This document shows, in pieces, positions 56,601-64,000 of a stretch of DNA of 64,000 bases; position 1 is the stretch's first letter; each line of letters begins with the position of its first letter. Below the pieces are notes generated by a model. The model did no database searches, was not told the origin of the DNA, and was given only the letters and a program-made list of their open reading frames with translations. A program made the translations under genes and the position numbers. The DNA is from Hippasteria phrygiana (taxonomy: Eukaryota > Echinodermata > Asteroidea > Valvatida > Goniasteridae): assembly GCA_037893225.1 (NCBI GenBank), contig JAZGUH010000023.1, positions 136,501 to 200,500 of the forward strand. The letters are read 5' to 3'.

Positions 56601-57286
56601 AGTTGTTGTGTCTATTATATTTCTTGTAATAAAAAAAACACAAAATACATGCTATTGAAGTTAATGAACATCACCGAAAGCCACACAATTTTCTAATAAA
56701 AGCTACGCGAACTGCTTAAAATGATCGCCAACAACTTTTTTACGAGGGGGATGTCAGTCCTCTTATTAGAGTCCAACAGTTGCGGTCTCATATTTCGCCA
56801 AATACAAACGGTTTCGGCATGGCGTCATTGTTCTTTGATGATCGCGGCTTTGCTACTACATGTACACAAAAGCCGCAGTCTTGCGGTTACCGTCTGGAGA
56901 GTCTCCTACAACAAGACACTGACAAGTAATAATTACTGCGGAACAATATCCTCCGGAGCTGTTTAGGAATCAATTAAAATAAGAATTTCAAAATGAAAAT
57001 ATTTTTTTATTTTTTTGGCGCAGATATCGTGAAAAAGGAAGCTTCCCTTTTTTAAATTTTTTGGTTTCGAATATTCGGTTACAAAATAACAAACCGGTTT
57101 GAAGAAGCCAATTCTAATAACCGAAAATTCGGTTTTGAGTCCCTGCACTAATTTAGGTACAGGTACTATATTTTGAGCAACTTAAATCATTTGTATATAA
57201 TCACTGTTAGTAATACAAGGGAAACAAATATCACAATGTAAAGAGGAACACCGGCCCCCACATCTATGGAATCACCCATGTCTTTG

Positions 57287-58387
57287 ACATTTACATAAGA
57301 ATTTGCCTCATGTTGTGCTGTATACATTTGTAATTATAAGGTGTAACACAGCGAGGAACTACTTTATTGCGAGTGTTTTGGTTCGGTTTGTTTTAAATAG
57401 GCAAAATACAACAGGTAGAAAAACCTATATGGTTAGCGTCATGCCGTTTTTAAAAAAAAAGGCGAGGCCTTTAAAAAAAATTGTATTTTAGATTATACCA
57501 GTTCTCGTTGCCTACATGTACAGTGCGAGTCAAAAAATATATACACTTTAAAAATTGGCCATAGTTTTATTCTGTAGCAATATAGGCCCTAGATAAGATT
57601 TTTTCATATGTACTTTTAGAGTAAACTCTTCCTGCTTCTTTTGGTGAAATGTTTACTGGATTAGTTTTCATGCATGACTGCACAGGAGACAATTAAGGGG
57701 GTCGGGTGAAATCTGAGTTGCGCCAACTGGTCATTGCCTTGAATCAACCGGTGGAGTGGCTTCCAAGATCTCCTGATCTGACACCTCTTTGATTACTTAT
57801 TATGGGGATAACTAAAAACTCGGGTTTTCACCACTCCTCCGTTTTACAAAGGCTATGCTTATCCGGTGCTACGGATGGTTAGTAAGAAAATGTGATGACA
57901 GTGGAAAGCTCATGGGGGATTAATGTTTTAACAAAAGAAGTCAAATACATGTATGTAATGTAATGAACAACAGTTTAATTTATACTTAACTAATTATAAT
58001 AGAAGCTTATACCACACATTCTTCTCATTTTTATCTTATCAGGTTGTTATTTTCCCAGGACCCAAACTTCTGTTCGAACTAATTCCGGGCAATATGTCCC
58101 TCCATGACCTCCTCTAACTTGGATACAGGCTTCCGCTCTGTTGTACATCTCTGCCATGGCGCGAACAATCATTCGAAGAAGTTTCTTTATCCACCTATAT
58201 ATGTTAGTTGTTTTCGCCTCAGCATCTTACAAATAATGCGCTTGCGGTTTTTTTTACCACCATGTATATCGACTTGGGATGCGTTTCCTTTCTCCCTTTG
58301 CATATATTTTGTGTGTGCAGAAGAGCTTAAGGCTATAGCCTATTTTATTTGAAAGTGACTGAAACCAAGGACAAAGAATAAACGAAG
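57287..58387 (+). repeat. Tandem segmental duplication, unit 4 (partial, 1101 bp)
   Basis: Matches the start of the unit until AACGAAG at 58381-58387, where it is cut by the GC-rich element. It has private changes (GGTCGGGTG, TACTTAACTAATT) and shares TATATCGACTTGG with unit 1 rather than with units 2 and 3, so it is not a simple re-read of another copy. Confidence 0.9.
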
Positions 58388-58536
58388 CAGCAGGGGGGGC
58401 GAATGCACCTTTTATTGGGGCACTCTATTTGGGCCAAAACGGCTCCCAGACCCATTACAGGGGGGACAGACCACTCTATTTGGCCCAATTAGAGACACCG
58501 GTGCGATGGGTATACTTGTGATAATCACGTCGCAAT
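58388..58536 (+). promoter_or_regulatory. Candidate left terminus/leader of the element
   Basis: Starts CAGCAGGGGGGGCGAATGCA and contains a direct repeat CACTCTATTTGG(G)CC at 58421 and 58472. No ORF is present. If the element ends in 5'-AG as Polintons do, the true edge could be 58386. Both terminal repeat and promoter roles are inferred. Confidence 0.45.
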
Positions 58537-58824
58537 ATGAAGGGTCATAACTTGTGTGCCTGGATCAAAGTCGGTGAAACAGCTCTCTGTGGAAAGAGCT
58601 GTTGTGGAACTTATTGTAAGATCCACCTAGCAAAGATTCGAAAGGGCAGTAAGCTGCCTGTGCGCTGCACGTCTTGCGACAAGGGGGTTCAGAGTGGTAT
58701 ACAGCTTTGTCGAGGCTGTGGTCGGGAGAAGATTCGCCACCAGCACATGGCCCTGAAGAAGAAATCCCGAAGACGGTTTGATCTGGTATTGGAGCAGCTC
58801 CTTGCTGTTCAAATGCCCATTTAG
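58537..58824 (+). CDS. Small double zinc-ribbon protein (95 aa)
   Basis: ATG at 58537, TAG at 58822. The Cys/His spacing indicates two zinc-binding clusters: C18-x3-C22 with C27-x2-H30, and C44-x2-C47 with C58-x2-C61. The C-terminal third is basic (residues 63-80, RR and KKK runs). This suggests a nucleic-acid or protein-binding role, such as a transcription or replication accessory factor, but no family was recognised. It sits at the left end of the element, 36 bp before the start codon of the polymerase fusion and in the same direction, so the two could share a promoter. Confidence 0.65.
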   Translation: MKGHNLCAWIKVGETALCGKSCCGTYCKIHLAKIRKGSKLPVRCTSCDKGVQSGIQLCRGCGREKIRHQHMALKKKSRRRFDLVLEQLLAVQMPI

Positions 58825-58860
58825 ACAGTGGTCGGGCATGTAGCATACCCATCCAGCAGC

Positions 58861-61800
58861 ATGGCTACTATGGATGATCTGATCGATGAGATGCTCGCAG
58901 AGTATGAAGTACCAAACGTACGGCACATCCTCGACGAACCGATTCCTGAAGACATTCAGAGACGTCCCCCTCAGCCACTTCAAACAAGGTTACCATTTAT
59001 CGATCTGGATAACCAGGTTCCTACCCCAGTACGGCTCCCGGCCGGCGAGTCGTGGATTGAGCTCCTAAACGACGCCAAAGATGAGTTTGAAGTCGACGGC
59101 GCCACTGCGGTGTTCTCTACATGGAGGGTGGAAGCAGAGGACCCGCTTGACATCGGCGACGTTGAGATCGCCGATGGCATGCATGCTAGGGCTGGCCGGC
59201 TGGCCCTAGATGCCCGCATGACAGACGAGAGGGCGGCACGGCTCCTCACAGCCCTTCCGCCCCGCCAGTTTATCTTGAGGATCAAATTCCTTAGAGAGCG
59301 TGCTGAGGGGGACTGGGTCGTCGAAGACAAGTTTGACCCGGTCCGTGCCGAGAGGAAGAAGGGGCAGGGCATCATCGAGATCTCTCGGGACACAAGGCCG
59401 GGCGCACTGTCCGGAATCGACCAAGCGTTCTATCAGAATGCTTACCCAGTCACCGCAGTCGTGTACGGCCTCTACCCCTTCAGAGACCCAGACCCTGCCA
59501 ACTTGGCCCCAATGCGCGACGGTGATCTTAATTGTGTGGCCCAGAGAGTGGTAGAGCACTTTGAAAGTGCCTTGAGAGGCCAGGGGTTAACCCCGACAAG
59601 ACGCCAGAAAATCCAGGAATGGGAGGGTAGGGTCCACGAAACTGGCGCCACGGTCGACGATGTGGCTGAACTGGAGAAGATCCTGAAGAGAGCGATAATC
59701 CTGCGAGACATCGCCGGTGAGGAAATCTACAACAGCGGGAAATACCAGCTTGGGGGCAACGGTATCAGAGGTAAAGTAGAGCTCATCTGCCACAACGGCC
59801 ACGCCTGGGACAAAAACCTACATTTCCCGGCAAGCAGGCAAGTCCACCTGTACGAGGGTGATGTGTGGCAGGCCATCAGAGAAGCAACAGAAAACGATCC
59901 CAAAGCCGTCTGGCTCCTAGGAGGGCAACAAGACAAACGGCTCACAGTCGACCAGTTCGTACTCCAGGACGGCCGCACCTACAGGACACCGGAGGCCCAC
60001 CAAAGCCTCAGGGAAGCTTGTAGAGTCCTTGGAGATGAGGACCTTGCCGACCGGGCCTTTGGCGTAAACCATGCGGCCAGCATAATGGCAAAGGAAAGAA
60101 ACGGCTGGAAGCCAACTCCGGTCAGTCTTCTAGATGACGTTCAGAAGGCCTGTGTCGAACACGGCCACGGCGGGCTCTGGAACTCGATGGACTATGACAC
60201 TCGGGACATCGTGAGCATTGACATGAAGGCATGTTATCCAGCCAGTTTCCAAGGCCAGGGTGAGGCCAAGCCATATTTCGAGCGTTTCGGACACCTAACC
60301 CACCGCATGACCAGGGTTAGCATAAACGGCCCTCTTCCCAAAGACATAGGCACCGGTTTTGCCGAGGTCCAGGCCTGGGAGTTTGCAGAAAACTCCCACC
60401 CCGTCATTCGCGCCTGGTTCGGGAAGCATTTCGCAGAGCAGGGATGGGCCCCGACGCCGCTTCTAGCCTACCTCGTGGAGAGAGGCCTACTGACCAGCCT
60501 CACGGTCCGCGAGGCCATCATAGCTTTCAAAAAGCAAACCGAGGTCTGGCTCCCGGAAAGCCGTGACCAGGGGTGCAGCATTATAGGGAAGTTTACCCAG
60601 GGCAGCAAGGCTGATGGCAAACGACTAACTCGGAGGCTGGTGACAGACCAGGGCGAGTTGGATTTCCTCGTGCGAGACACTCGCCAAAGCGGCACCCTGG
60701 TTGGCGCGCCCGAAAGGTGCCCTCTGGGCCATGTCCTCACGTACTACGATGGCTCCCAGCCTCAGTACACCCACCTGCGCGCAAGCATGCTGGCCTATGC
60801 CCACATAAACCTCCTTAGTATGCTCCAGAGATTCACTCCTGAGGAGGCTGTCCGGGTGGCCACTGACTCCATATACGTCAAGAAAAATGGGCTTTATAAG
60901 CTGGAGGGGGTCGAGGCATACGTGGCCCCCAAGCTGTGCACCTGTGGTCAAGCTCTGTGTGTAAGCTGCCTGGTCGGAGAGCCGTACCTTCCGCCAGTTG
61001 CCCCGGCCCAGTGGCGCGATAAGGGCGAGCAGCTATACATGCCTCAGGAACACGCAGCCTACCTCCCCAAACCAAACTATTGCAAGAGCGCAAAAGACCT
61101 GCCCCCCAGCATGGCGCCAAGCTACGATGATCCGCTGACGCGGCACCGATTGAGCTACCTGAACGGTGGCGGAGGCAGCGGTAAAACCACGAGAGCCATC
61201 GAGCTGTTCAGGGCGAGAGACCCCCTCGTATTCACCCCGACCCATCGTCTGGCCAAAGAGATGCGGGCCAGGGGGGTCAAGGCCCAGACCTACCATAGCT
61301 TCTTCCGATGGAGTGGCCAGAACGACTGGACCCCAGAACGCATGGGTCAGAAGTACGTCCCCCGTGTCATCATCTGGGACGAGGTCTGTACCGTTCCCCG
61401 CCCCATTCTGGAGATGTTCCTGAACTGGCTTGGCCTAAGAGGAGTCCAGGTCATTTGTTGTGGTGATCAGGGCCAGCCACCACCGATCGCGGGTGAGATG
61501 CCGCATGACTGGCTGCAACAGACGGCAGACTACTACGAAGAGGTCGAGGTCGACTACAGGGCAAAGGACCCCGCCCTCAAGGCCCTCAAAAAGCGTATCC
61601 GACTCCAGCCTGATAAAGTCCAGTGCCGAGAGATGCGTAGGGCTCTCCCAGGCTGCCTGGGGTGGGACCGGTTTGTTGAAGCCTGGAAGCCGGGTGACCT
61701 TATCCTGACCTCACGCCAAAAGGTCCGCGATCGGGCACAGGAGCTATTGTTCCAGCGGCAAAAGGAGCGCTTCCCCGACGCCCCGGTACCCCTACTGTAC

Positions 61801-62466
61801 CGTCCCAAAGACACCCGTAGGCAAAATATCATGGTCACCATTCCTGGCCCCATAGCAGGTGGGAGGCCCGACCAGGAGGAACTGGTCCTCAACGACGTTG
61901 TGGAGGTGCCCGTCCGCTATGCCGAAGAGGCCGTGGAAGGAAAGCTGTGGGGGCAAGACTGGCGCCTTGGCTACGCTATGACGGCCCACAGTTCACAGGG
62001 CCTCACCATTCACGACCCCCAAAAAGTCTGGATCATCGATGACTATCTCCAGTGGTCCAACCTCGCGTATCTCGTGGTGTCCCGGGTGGAGTTTATGCAC
62101 CAGCTCGAGAGGGTGTCTGTTCCTACGGAGGAGGGTTCCGAGGTCAGGCCCCCAACGGAGCAGCAGCTTCGCCGGACCATCCAAAAGAAGCTCGTGGCCT
62201 ACAAGCGCCAGGACCAAGCCAAGGGGCTCCTGGTTGCAAAGCAACCATTCAACCTAAAAGTTGATCACATCCTACAGCTCAAGAAAGCCCAATCGAATCG
62301 CTGTGCATCGTGTAACATTGAGCTGTTCTGGGCATATGACCCCAAAGACACACAGCAGTTTAGTGTGGACCGACTAGATAACACCAAGGGCCATACCCAC
62401 GACAACGTGCGCTTGGCATGCCTGGAATGCAACAGGAAAAGAGGGGCTGCCGCTCTCAACGTTTAA
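58861..62466 (+). CDS. Family B DNA polymerase - SF1 helicase - HNH nuclease fusion (1201 aa)
   Basis: The start is set at ATG 58861; the frame extends 11 codons upstream but only to a GTG. N-terminal about 440 residues: unassigned. Polymerase: motif A DMKACYPASF (Asp454), a motif-B-like IGKFTQGS at about residue 573, motif C ATDS with Asp669; the first Asp of the usual DTDS is Ala. A Cys cluster (CTCGQALCVSC, about 693-703) follows. Helicase: Walker A NGGGGSGKTT (Lys775), Walker B IIWDE (840-841), motif III GDQGQPPP (868 onward), late motif MTAHSSQGLT (about 1040). C-terminal HNH-like nuclease: C1148-x2-C1151, DRLDN, HDNVRLAC, C1187-x2-C1190. No exonuclease motifs were recognised by eye. It would replicate the element and unwind DNA. 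GC-rich and uninterrupted, unlike the host genes. Confidence 0.88.
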   Translation: MATMDDLIDEMLAEYEVPNVRHILDEPIPEDIQRRPPQPLQTRLPFIDLDNQVPTPVRLPAGESWIELLNDAKDEFEVDGATAVFSTWRVEAEDPLDIGDVEIADGMHARAGRLALDARMTDERAARLLTALPPRQFILRIKFLRERAEGDWVVEDKFDPVRAERKKGQGIIEISRDTRPGALSGIDQAFYQNAYPVTAVVYGLYPFRDPDPANLAPMRDGDLNCVAQRVVEHFESALRGQGLTPTRRQKIQEWEGRVHETGATVDDVAELEKILKRAIILRDIAGEEIYNSGKYQLGGNGIRGKVELICHNGHAWDKNLHFPASRQVHLYEGDVWQAIREATENDPKAVWLLGGQQDKRLTVDQFVLQDGRTYRTPEAHQSLREACRVLGDEDLADRAFGVNHAASIMAKERNGWKPTPVSLLDDVQKACVEHGHGGLWNSMDYDTRDIVSIDMKACYPASFQGQGEAKPYFERFGHLTHRMTRVSINGPLPKDIGTGFAEVQAWEFAENSHPVIRAWFGKHFAEQGWAPTPLLAYLVERGLLTSLTVREAIIAFKKQTEVWLPESRDQGCSIIGKFTQGSKADGKRLTRRLVTDQGELDFLVRDTRQSGTLVGAPERCPLGHVLTYYDGSQPQYTHLRASMLAYAHINLLSMLQRFTPEEAVRVATDSIYVKKNGLYKLEGVEAYVAPKLCTCGQALCVSCLVGEPYLPPVAPAQWRDKGEQLYMPQEHAAYLPKPNYCKSAKDLPPSMAPSYDDPLTRHRLSYLNGGGGSGKTTRAIELFRARDPLVFTPTHRLAKEMRARGVKAQTYHSFFRWSGQNDWTPERMGQKYVPRVIIWDEVCTVPRPILEMFLNWLGLRGVQVICCGDQGQPPPIAGEMPHDWLQQTADYYEEVEVDYRAKDPALKALKKRIRLQPDKVQCREMRRALPGCLGWDRFVEAWKPGDLILTSRQKVRDRAQELLFQRQKERFPDAPVPLLYRPKDTRRQNIMVTIPGPIAGGRPDQEELVLNDVVEVPVRYAEEAVEGKLWGQDWRLGYAMTAHSSQGLTIHDPQKVWIIDDYLQWSNLAYLVVSRVEFMHQLERVSVPTEEGSEVRPPTEQQLRRTIQKKLVAYKRQDQAKGLLVAKQPFNLKVDHILQLKKAQSNRCASCNIELFWAYDPKDTQQFSVDRLDNTKGHTHDNVRLACLECNRKRGAAALNV

Positions 62467-63454
62467 GGACCCCATCCGGCGGCAACTGGGTATCAGGAGG
62501 CACCACGAGGAGCTCTTCCCGGACAAAGCCACGGGCAGGCCCATCCAGCAAATAGTAGAGCACAGGCTCGTCGGGCTTGGTGACCGAGCGTCCCAGTCTA
62601 TACACCTTGAGGGACCATACAGGATCAGTCGCGCGACGGCGGCCGCCCTCCAGCTCACCGGGTAGGTAGAGGTACCGAACACCAACGCCTGAGGGGGGCC
62701 TTTGCTCCTTTTGACCAACAGGGCGGCCAGGAACAACGGAAGAGGGCTTTTGCGGCACCCTATAGGCCTTGATAGCATCCCTAGGTCTTTGACCAGTCAA
62801 GCGGGTCACCTGATTGTTCAAAGCCGCAACAACGGCGGGAAGCCGAGCCACCCACTCAGTCGATCGCCTTCCAGCAGGAAGCACCATTTCTTGAGCATAT
62901 TGGTGCTCGAACAACCGCTCAGCCAAAGTCCGGTTGAACCGCTCCACAATCCCCTGGTCTCGGTGGGCATCTACGCGGCCGCGCCTAACGGAAACTCCGT
63001 GCTTAGCTAATAGCTGGGAAACCACACCCATGAACTCACGCCCAGGGTCAACCTGGAGAAGCTTCGGCCAGGCAAGAGGGCTCCTATTATAGATGCGAGA
63101 CAGAGCTTCAGCAACGCCTTTAGCCTGTTTTGTGGCTAGTGGTTCGGCTTCTTTATAGCGACTGGCCACATCAACCACAGTAAGGGCATACTTGTAGACC
63201 TTGCGCTTGAGGTGGTCGTGGGGAAGAAACAGCAGGTCGGCCTGGTGGACCTCGTTTGGTGTAACAACATTAAATTTCTGACGTGGGATGTGACGTGGGG
63301 GAGGTAAATAGATTTGCCATATAGCCTGTTTCTTGAGCCAAGTCTTGCTCACATCTTGAGAGGCCTTTGCAGCCTCGGCCAGTTTGTTTATGGCCTCAAT
63401 TCCCTTCCAGTAGCCCCTCGGGCTATAGTACAGCGCAGACAGCTTGGCATCCAT
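62456..63454 (-). CDS. DDE integrase of retroviral/Polinton type (332 aa)
   Basis: The start is set at ATG 63454; six upstream codons in frame begin only with TTG. The N-terminus (ALYYSPRGYWKG...TWLKKQAIW) resembles the helical head of Polinton integrases. The catalytic core has Asp73 (HQADLLFL), Asp136 (LQVDPGREF) and Glu171 (GIVERFNRTL) with 34 residues between the last two. The C-terminal part (WSLKVYRLGR ... YYLLDGPARGFVREEL) resembles the chromo/SH3-like DNA-binding tail. It would cut and join element ends to the chromosome. It converges on the polymerase gene and the stop regions overlap by 11 nt (62456-62466). Confidence 0.9.
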   Translation of the reverse strand: MDAKLSALYYSPRGYWKGIEAINKLAEAAKASQDVSKTWLKKQAIWQIYLPPPRHIPRQKFNVVTPNEVHQADLLFLPHDHLKRKVYKYALTVVDVASRYKEAEPLATKQAKGVAEALSRIYNRSPLAWPKLLQVDPGREFMGVVSQLLAKHGVSVRRGRVDAHRDQGIVERFNRTLAERLFEHQYAQEMVLPAGRRSTEWVARLPAVVAALNNQVTRLTGQRPRDAIKAYRVPQKPSSVVPGRPVGQKEQRPPSGVGVRYLYLPGELEGGRRRATDPVWSLKVYRLGRSVTKPDEPVLYYLLDGPARGFVREELLVVPPDTQLPPDGVLKR

Positions 63455-63640
63455 GGCGATGTATTCTAACAACCGAATCAGCCTCCAACACGCGCAAAAT
63501 ATTGCTGCATGCGTGTATCACGCGTGTGGTATACGCATACAACAATTTTTTGCTCTCCCCAGCCTAGTGAGGAGCTCTACTCAGTGCTAGTTGTTTTTAC
63601 GGCCTAGCGAGGAGCTCTACTCGTCGGGCTCTTCCAATAA
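63455..63640 (-). promoter_or_regulatory. Intergenic region with duplicated 20-bp element upstream of the integrase
   Basis: CCTAG(T/C)GAGGAGCTCTACTC occurs at 63563-63582 and 63603-63622, 40 bp apart, just upstream of the integrase start in its own direction. A partly palindromic stretch (GCGTGTAT ... ATACGC, about 63510-63538) lies between these and the gene. The position suggests promoter or factor-binding sites; no direct evidence. Confidence 0.45.
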
Positions 63641-64000
63641 TCACTCAGCGAGCTTGTAGGCTACAAACGCTGTGGCTCCAAGTCCCATAACGACAAAGGC
63701 GAGTTCGCGATCTTGCTGCTCCGGTGATGGTGAGTAGAAATCTGAGAGCTTGGGTTGTGGTGGCATCTCTTCCTCTGGAAGAGAACCGCTGTCAGAGAAA
63801 AGGTTGTACTGACGAATGGCTTCATTAACATCACGAAAGGTGTGCACAGCATGTCCCTGACGCCGCAGCTCTTCATTGATCCAGTCAATACGTTCAGTAC
63901 GTTTGTGTGACCATTTGGCTTGTGCAGCTTGGAGCTGCTCCACGGCCCTGTCATGTCGTTCGCGCTCCCCAGAGCCTGCCCCTGAGAAGAGAGCGTTTGC
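63641..64000 (-). CDS. Membrane-anchored element protein, N-terminus beyond the window
   Basis: The minus-strand frame is open from the window edge to its stop at 63641. The GTG at 63943 is not a convincing start, so at least 119 residues are present and more lie outside. The visible part has a Gly/Ser/charged stretch, then a long helical, probably coiled-coil region rich in Gln, Arg and Glu, a Pro/Glu-rich linker (PEEEMPPQPK), and a single C-terminal hydrophobic helix (about 15 residues, VVMGLGATAFVAY). This fits a tail-anchored or virion-associated protein. No family recognised. Confidence 0.6.
   Translation of the reverse strand, partial: ANALFSGAGSGERERHDRAVEQLQAAQAKWSHKRTERIDWINEELRRQGHAVHTFRDVNEAIRQYNLFSDSGSLPEEEMPPQPKLSDFYSPSPEQQDRELAFVVMGLGATAFVAYKLAE

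Larger units (their letters stand above)
50482..57286 (+). repeat. Tandem segmental duplication, unit 3 (6805 bp)
   Basis: Near-identical to unit 2. Private differences include an extra ACACCTCA at about 55569, loss of 6 bp at about 56085 in the recombinase-like fragment, and a changed T run at about 54763. Confidence 0.95.
58388..64000. mobile_element. Polinton/adintovirus-like integrated element (left part; right end outside window)
   Basis: At 58388 the tandem unit stops and a GC-rich, gene-dense segment begins and runs to the window edge. Gene order: zinc-ribbon ORF (+), family B polymerase-helicase-HNH fusion (+), DDE integrase (-), membrane-anchored ORF (-, partial). A polymerase together with a retroviral-type integrase defines the Polinton/Maverick and adintovirus class. 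The first 150 bp (58388-58536) are non-coding and would hold the terminal repeat, but the partner end is not in view. The frames are intact, suggesting a young insertion. Capsid genes are not seen here and would have to lie further right. Confidence 0.8.

Noticed and set aside
36485..58387. Explaining the tandem units purely as an assembly artefact
   Set aside because: Each unit has private indels and substitutions, and unit 4 mixes states of the others. An artefact or merged haplotypes cannot be fully excluded without reads.
58828..58860. Upstream extension of the polymerase fusion to position 58828
   Set aside because: Position 58828 is GTG, not ATG; in a eukaryotic setting the ATG at 58861 is the better start.
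58565..58983. Open frames antisense to the zinc-ribbon and polymerase genes
   Set aside because: They are shadows of GC-rich coding sequence; the + strand frames carry the recognisable motifs. The same holds for all other overlapping frames between 58.8 and 63.4 kb.
63455..63472. Upstream extension of the integrase to 63472
   Set aside because: It begins with TTG; the ATG at 63454 precedes the conserved head.

Overview
The window looks like nuclear DNA of an animal, probably a marine invertebrate deuterostome. Genes are split by GT-AG introns and there is a clear SHOC2 orthologue. A second gene combines C-type lectin, laminin-G-like and Ig-like domains. The AT-rich non-coding DNA is full of foldback elements, tRNA-derived SINEs, LINE and Penelope-like fragments, minisatellites and long poly-C/poly-G runs. 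The exact phylum cannot be fixed from the sequence.

Left part (1-7.3 kb): a decayed LINE 3' end, two small exon-like segments of an unrecognised gene, SINE heads and two inverted-repeat elements. Then 7.38-22.51 kb (+ strand): SHOC2, the leucine-rich-repeat scaffold of the RAS-RAF pathway. It can be traced through 16 coding exons whose phases all join, giving about 544 residues. Its introns hold many non-autonomous transposons, SINEs and minisatellites. One minisatellite runs directly into the exon 9 splice acceptor, and part of exon 15 is duplicated.

Middle (22.5-33.4 kb): repeat-rich DNA with a roughly 310-bp tandem array, several foldback elements and a 5'-truncated Penelope-like element whose 3' part is repeated next to it as a 647-bp inverted copy. 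From 33.7 to 40.0 kb (- strand) four phase-compatible exons encode a secreted or membrane lectin-like protein: signal peptide plus first half of a C-type lectin domain, a laminin-G-like exon, an Ig-like exon, and an exon resembling the end of a C-type lectin domain.

From 36,485 to 58,387 a 6.8-7.2 kb unit is tandemly repeated three full times plus a partial fourth. Each full unit carries the first exon of the lectin gene and its presumed upstream region, so the gene has three candidate first exons in front of one set of downstream exons.

The fourth unit is cut at 58,388 by a compositionally distinct, GC-rich, intron-poor segment that runs off the right edge. It encodes a small zinc-ribbon protein, a 1201-residue fusion of family B DNA polymerase, SF1 helicase and HNH nuclease, a convergent DDE (retroviral-type) integrase, and the end of a membrane-anchored protein. 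This is an apparently intact Polinton/adintovirus-like self-synthesising element or integrated virus. It is the most unusual feature in the window.
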